Source of the DNA: a virus
Reading direction: 5' to 3' (one strand)
Virus record (IMG/VR): IMGVR_UViG_3300021138_000122
Location: 1 to 28,806 of that record
Length of the DNA: 28,806 nucleotides
Position numbers and translations under genes: made by a program. Positions 23,259 to 28,806 of the stretch are shown piece by piece (the first letter of the stretch is position 1; each line of letters opens with the position of its first letter). Below the pieces are notes generated by a model, which worked only from the letters and a program-made list of their open reading frames with translations, was not told the origin of the DNA and did no database searches.

Positions 23259-25261
23259 GGGTTTCCAGTCCCGCGGACATCGCCTGTGGTCATAGACAAC
23301 AAGTTTTTGCCCATCTGGTAGTTACCGTTATAGACATTTGACTCAAAACGAAGTCTCATCTCACGACGTTGCTCACGCATATCAATTTTTAAAGTTCCTG
23401 GGGTGAAATTATAAGGGCTAGACGGCTGGTCAACGTCATCAGCATATCCCTTACCTGTTACAATCACGTCCATATCACCTACTTGAACAAAATCAGTTTC
23501 TATACGCTCTAATCTTGTCCACAAATTGTCTCCTGGCTGCTGTGTAGAACCTACCAGACCGCCCATTGTACCTAACGATGGTGTCTCAAAAGCCGAATAT
23601 ATCGCGTCTACATTAGTCAAATATACTTGATCATAGCCTGCTTCGTGCTGCCAAATGGTGTAGAATTGACTCAGCGTGGCTGTTAGGGTTAAACCTGTGC
23701 CAGATGAAGGAGAAAGAGCTGTAGTTGATAACGTACCTGTAAACGAGGATGAATAAGAACCGCCATTGATTATAGACAACCCTGTCACAACTCCGCCAGA
23801 TACGCTGGTCACTAGTAAGAGCGCTGGGCTTCCTCCTGTACCATTTACAGTTACTCTATCATTTACAGCGTAGCTTGTTCCACCGCTAACGATCGTTGTT
23901 GCTGTGACTTCATATCCAGTCGCATTATTGCTAGCCCAAACAGGGAATCTAAAGATCTCAGAAAATGCACCAGCTGAGCGTTGAGCTCCAGGAGCAAAAC
24001 CTGCATCATACCATATTTTTTCACGAACATTGTATATAATCGCGTTGTTACATTCAGTAGATGATCCAGAAGGATAGAACCACCAAATTTCACCCCAACG
24101 AGGAATTTTTGTACACCAGACTTTTTGTCGCTGATCGTAGTTAAGATTATCAAAAAAGTAATTTTGATTTGTGTCGTTTGGTATTTCTTGAACGACGCCG
24201 TTATACATTAGAAAACGATCAACCCCTACCCAGTAATACAATCCATCATATTCAATGACGCTACTAGACGATAAGATTGAAGTTTGGCTGCTAATTAAAT
24301 CATAAGACCAATAAAAGGTCTGTCCACCAGCTGTAGTCGGCGCATAGCTAACGCGGATCAGCGCGTCTGAAGCCCAAAATAAACCACTCGGAGAGGTTGT
24401 GCCCCCGCGAATTGGAAGCCCTTTAACTATCTTACCCGTGGCTACGTTATTTGCGTTAGAGTCAGCTGAAACCCAATTAGTAAAATCACCAGCTGAGCAA
24501 TTTTGAATTAAACCATTATTACCGTATACAAACAAATACGGATGGATCATAACGCATCCACCAGAAACAGCGATGTTATTATCAAATGTAACTGATGTAG
24601 CTCCACTGCCAGTTGTTGCAAGGGTTAATGTGACAGAAGTTCCGCTGACAGAAGCTACCTTTGTTCCAGCAGCGATGTAGGTTCCTGTTACAGTCTGCCC
24701 TGCGCCTATCCTTACATCGTTAGCTGCTAGAGTCAACGTTATTGAAGTAGAAGAAGTTGCAGATACTGTAAAGATACCTACTTTAGACATCGTTAGACTA
24801 CCAAACGTGCCTGGGAATTGACCGTATAAAACAGGCGTATTTACAGTTGAGTCAATAGCTGATAAATTTTGTCCAGGATGAGCAACTAAATTATTGTTCG
24901 CATTTCCTGTTGAATCGTAGCCGATGTCAAACTGCCAGAGGTTATTTGCGTTTGCTGTAAAGTTGCTCAAACTGTACTGCGTTGGACCAAAACCCGTATT
25001 ACTATTATTACCCTGCTGCCATTGTTCTAGACCGCTAGAATATCCGGAAACGATATAATTCAGTCCGTTATTGGAGGTCATTTGGATACCGCGTGATATC
25101 CCCGATGCGTTTAAAAACATCGCATTGTAACCGCCTACCTTACGGGGGCGTCCGCGCTGAAACCGCACCCAAACTCCGTCTACATAACGAGCCGTGTCAA
25201 ACTGCGTGCCATCTCTCTGCACTCCTGGAGTAGGGGCGAGTGATACTACTTTTGCGGTCAA
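23255..25261 (-). CDS. Beta-propeller-like tail/nozzle structural protein with inserted modules
   Basis: A 668-residue beta-rich protein. The start RYVDGVWVRFQRGRPRKVGG and the middle VIEYDGLYYWVGVDRFLMYNG and GEIWWFYPSGSS...AIIYNVREKIWYD look like blades of a propeller, as in P22 gp10-type stabilisation or nozzle proteins, which seal the portal end of the head. Two modules appear inserted. One at about 157-225 has GAGQTVTGTYIAAGTKVASV; the other at about 448-530 has YAVNDRVTVNGTGG and GGVVTGLSIINGGSYSS. Both are compact beta repeats found in many phage tail proteins. It overlaps both neighbours by ATGA. Confidence 0.68.
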   Translation of the reverse strand: MTAKVVSLAPTPGVQRDGTQFDTARYVDGVWVRFQRGRPRKVGGYNAMFLNASGISRGIQMTSNNGLNYIVSGYSSGLEQWQQGNNSNTGFGPTQYSLSNFTANANNLWQFDIGYDSTGNANNNLVAHPGQNLSAIDSTVNTPVLYGQFPGTFGSLTMSKVGIFTVSATSSTSITLTLAANDVRIGAGQTVTGTYIAAGTKVASVSGTSVTLTLATTGSGATSVTFDNNIAVSGGCVMIHPYLFVYGNNGLIQNCSAGDFTNWVSADSNANNVATGKIVKGLPIRGGTTSPSGLFWASDALIRVSYAPTTAGGQTFYWSYDLISSQTSILSSSSVIEYDGLYYWVGVDRFLMYNGVVQEIPNDTNQNYFFDNLNYDQRQKVWCTKIPRWGEIWWFYPSGSSTECNNAIIYNVREKIWYDAGFAPGAQRSAGAFSEIFRFPVWASNNATGYEVTATTIVSGGTSYAVNDRVTVNGTGGSPALLLVTSVSGGVVTGLSIINGGSYSSSFTGTLSTTALSPSSGTGLTLTATLSQFYTIWQHEAGYDQVYLTNVDAIYSAFETPSLGTMGGLVGSTQQPGDNLWTRLERIETDFVQVGDMDVIVTGKGYADDVDQPSSPYNFTPGTLKIDMREQRREMRLRFESNVYNGNYQMGKNLLSMTTGDVRGTGNP

Positions 25262-26496
25262 AATGTTCCTCCACTAATTCCTACAGGAACTAAGAGTCCA
25301 GTAGAGGTAAAAGTCGCCGCATTAGACCCGCCTAGCGATATGCCGACTTGGTTGCTTGTTGGATGATAAATACCTGTAGTTAAATCACCTGTGTAATTGA
25401 TACTAGGGGATGCTGCAGATCCAGAGGATAAAGTAAGACTTGTAACGCTACTCAGCGCTCCACTGTTTGCGTTAATTACGTTTGAACCGTCACAAATCGC
25501 GATAAGCGACTGCCCTTGCGGTATCGCTAAAGTTGAAAAACCTCCACCTGAGGTTTTTATCGTTAGTGTGTATGAGCCTGAGGTGTTATTTGTAAATGAA
25601 TATAGCTGAACTGTAGACGGGACAACGATAATTTGATTTGACGTCAAAGTACCGTTATACTGTTGAATCGTATTAGCAGCCTGCGCTGAAGTAAGAGTTG
25701 TCGTGCCTCCTGTTACAGTCAAAGCAAGTTGAGTGTAAGCAAATGAGTTTGAGCGACCGTAGCCGTACGTATTCCAGCCAGTCCCATTAGAAACTATGAC
25801 TAAAGATTCAGTAAGCTGAAGTTGTTGACTTGCGTTACCATTGATCGTGTCAGTGCCAACAGGGGTTATCGTTACAATACCTGAGCCATTATTACCGATT
25901 ATACAGAACCACCCATTACCGACTGCTGAAGCTGAAGGTAAGGTTAGCGTTCCAACTCCTGTATTCCAGTTTAAAAACTGCGCTTGAGAAGTTGCTGTGA
26001 TCTGGTAGTTTGAGTAAATTGTAGTGACTGGATTGTTTTCATTTAAAGTCAATCCTGAAGCTGATAAGCCGTAACCTGCTAAAGCAGAAGCGTTTGCCGA
26101 GGATGTACCTGCGCCTAATAAAACTGTAGCCCAAGTGCCCGCAGTGGTTGTGTTATCAGTCAACCAAATAAACTGCGCAGCTCCTGAGGCTATGTTTATG
26201 ATTGTAGGTCCAGGACTGGTTGTACCTGAATTAGCTGATACAGTAAATGTGTAAGAGTTAGAGCTTATGTTTCTAATGAGGATCGTTTGTCCTGTAGAAA
26301 CTTGCTGTGCTGGAGGTAGAATCAGGTAAAAGCCGTTTGCTGTAGCTGCAACGTCAATAATACTACTTACTGGAGTGTTTGTATTGCCGTTGATTGGCCA
26401 CTGCAGTATCAAATTACCGCTCAGCGTTATGGATTCGTAGCTAACTGATGACGGGGAAATCGTCTGTCCAGTAAAAGGGCTGGTGTAGGTCGTCAT
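25258..26496 (-). CDS. Tail fibre/appendage-like protein
   Basis: A 412-residue protein of almost pure beta composition, rich in T, S, G and N. The N-terminal ITLSGNLILQWPINGNTNTP and TANGFYLILPPAQQVSTGQT sections and the AQFIWLTDNTTTAGTWATVL section recur in appendage proteins of aquatic podoviruses. The C-terminal third (DLTTGIYHPTSNQVGISLGG) resembles pre-chaperone fibre repeats, where a peptidase domain is sometimes attached; none is seen here. It likely contacts the host surface or decorates the tail. It sits between the adaptor and the propeller-like gene. Confidence 0.68.
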   Translation of the reverse strand: MTTYTSPFTGQTISPSSVSYESITLSGNLILQWPINGNTNTPVSSIIDVAATANGFYLILPPAQQVSTGQTILIRNISSNSYTFTVSANSGTTSPGPTIINIASGAAQFIWLTDNTTTAGTWATVLLGAGTSSANASALAGYGLSASGLTLNENNPVTTIYSNYQITATSQAQFLNWNTGVGTLTLPSASAVGNGWFCIIGNNGSGIVTITPVGTDTINGNASQQLQLTESLVIVSNGTGWNTYGYGRSNSFAYTQLALTVTGGTTTLTSAQAANTIQQYNGTLTSNQIIVVPSTVQLYSFTNNTSGSYTLTIKTSGGGFSTLAIPQGQSLIAICDGSNVINANSGALSSVTSLTLSSGSAASPSINYTGDLTTGIYHPTSNQVGISLGGSNAATFTSTGLLVPVGISGGTF

Positions 26497-26498
26497 AC

Positions 26499-27140
26499 TT
26501 AAGAATCCTGTGCAACTGTTTGACGATCAACCAATCTAAGCTGATCTTCGGTTTTCAATGCTGCCATGGCTTCTTGAAAAAGCTGCTCCCAGACTTGAAG
26601 CCTAGTATCATCTTTTAAGAAGGTAGCCGTTTGTTTTAATACACCAAATAGCATAGCGTTCGGTGCGTTTTGCGTCAACCAGTTTGTTTGATTATCTGAA
26701 GCCAGCGGTTGCAGACGAGTATAGCAAAGCGCCTCAAACGAGTAGGCTTGATCTGGAGTTGGAGCAAAAAACCAATGATCGTAATCGTAATCGGCGTAAT
26801 AGAGAGGTTGAGCTGTTGAAGAAACATTAGGCCAATAGTTATTAAGATACTCTAATTTACGTAAATAAACAGGCTGTTTTTGTCCTGAAGCGGTGACTAA
26901 AGTCATAGACACAGTTTTACGCCATCTAGCTGGTTTTGCTATAACAGCGTTTCCTACATTCATCGTCGAGTCAATAACCTCTAGCTGACCTAGAGTCTTG
27001 ATCACTTCAGCGATTTCAAACTCAGCTAGGGTGATAGCCGTAGGAATATAGGCAACGACTGCCGGATCTGAACGCTCAAGGTACTGTAGCACTAGAGCGG
27101 TTAGACTGTCATAAGTAAATACATAAGACGGCGTTGTCAT
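26499..27140 (-). CDS. Head-tail adaptor protein, SU10-type
   Basis: A 213-residue protein that probably forms the adaptor ring under the portal. It begins YVFTYDSLTALVLQYLERSD and continues with FEIAEVIKTLGQLEVIDSTM and a beta core containing PARWRKTVSMTL and RKLEYLNNYWP. It ends with NAMLFGVLKQTATFLKDDTR and a helical tail, the pattern I associate with phage SU10-like adaptors. GAGG lies just upstream of the start. It is the first gene after the lysis block, behind a 36-base gap that holds a TATAAT box. Confidence 0.75.
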   Translation of the reverse strand: MTTPSYVFTYDSLTALVLQYLERSDPAVVAYIPTAITLAEFEIAEVIKTLGQLEVIDSTMNVGNAVIAKPARWRKTVSMTLVTASGQKQPVYLRKLEYLNNYWPNVSSTAQPLYYADYDYDHWFFAPTPDQAYSFEALCYTRLQPLASDNQTNWLTQNAPNAMLFGVLKQTATFLKDDTRLQVWEQLFQEAMAALKTEDQLRLVDRQTVAQDS

Positions 27141-27165
27141 TGGATATGCCTCAAAGGGTTGCTAA

Positions 27166-27171
27166 ATTATA
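27166..27171 (-). promoter_or_regulatory. Possible -10 box for the tail gene block
   Basis: On the minus strand TATAAT at 27171-27166 sits in the 36-base gap between endolysin and adaptor, 25 bases before the adaptor start. The surrounding TATAATTTA matches nine bases of the elements at 7469 and 15357. No -35 hexamer is apparent. Confidence 0.25.
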
Positions 27172-27176
27172 GCTCT

Positions 27177-27611
27177 TTACGCGTACACTCTAGTCCCCGC
27201 TTTATCAATTATCAAAGATTGACGTCTAGGCTTATCCTCAGGATGATTAGGAACGCTGATATGCGTCCAACGATCAAACTCACGAATGACTTGATCAAAC
27301 GGTAAATCACTAGCGATGATAGCTTTTACAACCTGATCGGGAGTCATAGATGGAACTCTAAGGTCTGCAGCGCACCCTATTCGGTGTTGACTAGAGTCTT
27401 TGCTGCCGACCGCGTCATTTACGGCTTTTGACCGAAACGCGCTGTTAACCATGATCGGCTTGTCTCCCAAGAGCGTTTTGACAAGCTCCAGAAATTCTGC
27501 AAGCCTGTAAAGATTTTTGGTTTCAGATTCGTTAGGTTCATTTGATAGCTCCCTGTGGTCAGTATATGTAAGTTCTTCAAGTGTAAAGTGAGGGGTGAGT
27601 TGAGTAGTCAT
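27177..27611 (-). CDS. Endolysin, M15-family peptidase
   Basis: A 144-residue zinc peptidase of the Peptidase_M15_3 type, which cleaves peptide cross-links in peptidoglycan for lysis. Zinc ligands are visible as SQHRIGCAAD (H76, D83) and WTHIS (H117), with the catalytic glutamate probably E111 in REFDRW. The NSAFRS segment before them is typical of the family. No signal peptide is seen, so release depends on the holin encoded next to it. It overlaps the holin gene by ATGA. Confidence 0.9.
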   Translation of the reverse strand: MTTQLTPHFTLEELTYTDHRELSNEPNESETKNLYRLAEFLELVKTLLGDKPIMVNSAFRSKAVNDAVGSKDSSQHRIGCAADLRVPSMTPDQVVKAIIASDLPFDQVIREFDRWTHISVPNHPEDKPRRQSLIIDKAGTRVYA

Positions 27612-28108
27612 TTTGTTGGTGTCGAGTTATGAATCATCGTGTCTTTAGCTTGTGAGCCACTAGATGAGCCAAAGTAAAACGAAAGAACTAGCATTAAAGC
27701 GCCATCCAAAGTACCTAGCACACGGGCAATGAGCTCACGCATAGATGGGTCAATGACGTGAGTCAATAAAAAATACTGCACTGCTGACCATGCCACCACA
27801 ATCATGATAGATAGGGTAGGGGGTACAAAGCTACCTGTGCTGATCTGCATCTGACGTGCGCTTGATCGGTCGGCTACGGCCAACTTCTCAAAGTCCAAGC
27901 CCATTTCTTGCGCTCTTGCTTTCAAGGCAATCTCAGCAGTCTGGATCGAGGCAATCTGCTCGGCAGTCATCTTACCAGAGTTGATTGTGTTTTGCACTTC
28001 ACTAGGGTCAATCCCTAGAGACTTGGAGACAGCCTCCACAGCCATGCCAGCAAGTGGACCGCCCAAGCATGAGGCTATGGTAGGTGCTAGTGTTTTAAGC
28101 CAGTCCAT
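27608..28108 (-). CDS. 3TM-type holin
   Basis: A 166-residue protein like the '3TM holin' of phages and gene transfer agents. After an N-terminal hydrophobic helix and an amphipathic middle comes the family mark DRSSARQMQISTGSFVPP (about 81-98). It is followed by two strong membrane spans (IMIVVAWSAVQYFLLTHVI and LDGALMLVLSFYFGSSSGSQ). It would form the membrane lesion releasing the M15 endolysin. GAAAGGA upstream gives a good ribosome binding site, lying inside the -1 frame end of the preceding gene. Confidence 0.87.
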   Translation of the reverse strand: MDWLKTLAPTIASCLGGPLAGMAVEAVSKSLGIDPSEVQNTINSGKMTAEQIASIQTAEIALKARAQEMGLDFEKLAVADRSSARQMQISTGSFVPPTLSIMIVVAWSAVQYFLLTHVIDPSMRELIARVLGTLDGALMLVLSFYFGSSSGSQAKDTMIHNSTPTK

Positions 28109-28653
28109 TTACTGTCCTTTCGACTTTTGATAATCTAAGTGTATGCCATACATAAGCGAGCCAAAGACCAAGAGCCACGCGATGATTCCTGCACAGATTG
28201 CACCCCTGAGTTCCCATTTTGCAATGAATTGACGCCTTTTTCTATCAGCGTCTTCACGAGCTTTTTTTGTTCACGCTCGACTTTTTCTCGCTCTTTACGC
28301 ACAATCTCACGCATTTCCGTGAATTTTGACCAAAGACCTGGCATACCGATCTGATAAATAATCATCTCACGAAGCTCAGTCTCCATGCGTTGAATCTGCT
28401 CTTGGCGCAAAATTCTGTTCATTGCCTCTTCATTGATGCTGATATTTTTGGGCAGTGGGTTCTTCTTGGCTTCTTTTTCAGCTTCTTTATACGACTCTTG
28501 ATGCGTGAAAAACGCACCGAGATGGCTGCCAATATCGTTGACAATATCACCAACCTCTTTGCCGTCTTTCTTAAAATCTTGGTATAGATCAATGCACTCA
28601 CGAATCCCTGCGTGAGCCGCTTTACACGCCGCAAAGATGGTGATTGGATCCAT
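28109..28653 (-). CDS. Membrane protein of the lysis region, split by a -1 frameshift
   Basis: The first frame begins MDPITIFAACKAAHAGIREC, a start common to a phage protein family found beside holins, and continues through a charged coiled-coil region to residue 131. In frame 0 it would end at 28135 with a polar, non-family tail (172 residues). Shifting by -1 at 28261-28267 instead gives 50 more residues (181 in total) with KRRQFIAKWELRG and a membrane span GAICAGIIAWLLVFGSLMYG. That frame stops at 28109-28111, exactly abutting the holin start and covering its ribosome binding site. I therefore regard the -1 product as the full-length protein. Function is unknown; the coiled-coil plus membrane tail suits a lysis accessory role. 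Confidence 0.72.
28261..28267 (-). other. Putative -1 ribosomal slippery site
   Basis: On the minus strand the heptamer reads A AAA AAG in the zero frame (codons CAA AAA AAG), the same as the dnaX slippery site. Eight bases later a stem GACGC (28252-28248) / GCGTC (28235-28231) with a 12-base loop can form. No Shine-Dalgarno-like stimulator is seen upstream. The run of seven A also makes a sequencing or assembly indel possible. Confidence 0.5.
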
Positions 28654-28806
28654 CAGATTCCAAAGAACTTGTGAAAGAACTGCGCCGCAACCCCAGGCCC
28701 AAACATGACCATTGCCATCACAGCATAGATCAAATACTCGATCTTGGTCATGCGCCTTTCGCCACTTTTCAACGATTGCTCAATGTTGCGGTAACGCTCA
28801 TCACAG
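28653..28806 (-). CDS. Small membrane protein, 5'-truncated
   Basis: An open frame enters from the right edge and ends at TGA 28655-28653, overlapping the next start as TGATG. The visible 50 residues begin DERYRNIEQSLKSGERRM, then IEYLIYAVMAMVMFGPGVAA as one membrane span and a HKFFGI end. The pattern of a short helical, charged segment followed by a C-terminal span is common among small lysis-region or holin-associated proteins of phages. The N-terminus is outside the window, so family assignment stays open. Confidence 0.65.
   Translation of the reverse strand, partial: CDERYRNIEQSLKSGERRMTKIEYLIYAVMAMVMFGPGVAAQFFHKFFGI

Noticed and set aside
28390-28587. Hydrophobic plus-strand open frame of 65 codons
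   Set aside because: It is antisense to the well-supported coiled-coil region of the membrane protein gene, with no ribosome binding site or family resemblance.
1-28806. tRNA genes, integrase, attachment sites, toxin-antitoxin pair
   Set aside because: I looked for cloverleaf-like segments, tyrosine or serine recombinase motifs and typical toxin-antitoxin pairs and saw none, so no lysogeny module is claimed.

Overview
The window is a stretch of a double-stranded DNA phage genome, most likely a short-tailed (podovirus-like) virus of a Gram-negative host. No bacterial housekeeping genes, RNA genes, insertion sequences or CRISPR arrays were seen. Genes are packed with 4-base ATGA or TAATG overlaps. 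Moderate base composition, an M15-peptidase endolysin, a 3TM holin and small protein families common in phages of aquatic Betaproteobacteria suggest a freshwater proteobacterial phage. The host assignment is inference.

Layout. Positions 1-16552 are on the plus strand. They hold a run of small unknown genes (1-1337), an SF2 helicase and a primase-polymerase/ATPase (1279-5168), and a cassette (5293-9949) whose core proteins match thymidine hypermodification enzymes. Then follow a family A DNA polymerase (9949-11745), a recombination/repair set (Sak4-like ATPase, DUF669-type ssDNA-binding protein, zinc ribbon, Cas4-like exonuclease, RuvC-like resolvase; 12142-14867), and an accessory group with a YfbR-like HD nucleotidase (15392-16552). 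From 16526 to 28806 all genes are on the minus strand, read from right to left: membrane proteins, holin, endolysin, SU10-type adaptor, fibre-like protein, beta-propeller-like structural protein, a series of low-complexity virion or ejection proteins, and a lytic transglycosylase. The two arms converge at about 16526-16552.

How the genes may work together. A thymidylate-synthase homologue (8963-9949) could make 5-hydroxymethyl-dUMP, which the phage polymerase would put into DNA. Two paralogous P-loop kinases (6885-7478, 7503-8063) resemble 5-hmdU DNA kinases. An amino acid:DNA transferase-like protein (6112-6888) and an aGPT-pyrophosphorylase/HMUDK-helical-like protein (8056-8952) would then replace the activated group with an amine or amino acid. 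The HD nucleotidase could remove competing dTMP. If right, this phage carries a hypermodified thymine, with a parts list (two kinases, stand-alone helical protein, no tailoring enzymes in view) that does not let the final base be predicted.

Two other points stand out. A promoter/operator-like motif containing GTTATAAT and TTAATTAAC dyads recurs in front of the second kinase, the Sak4-like ATPase and the HD nucleotidase, and includes an exact 20-base repeat at two of these sites. On the minus strand, a membrane protein gene next to the holin (28109-28653) is split by a frame change at A AAA AAG, the classic -1 slippery heptamer, followed 8 bases later by a short stem. This is either programmed frameshifting or a homopolymer error.
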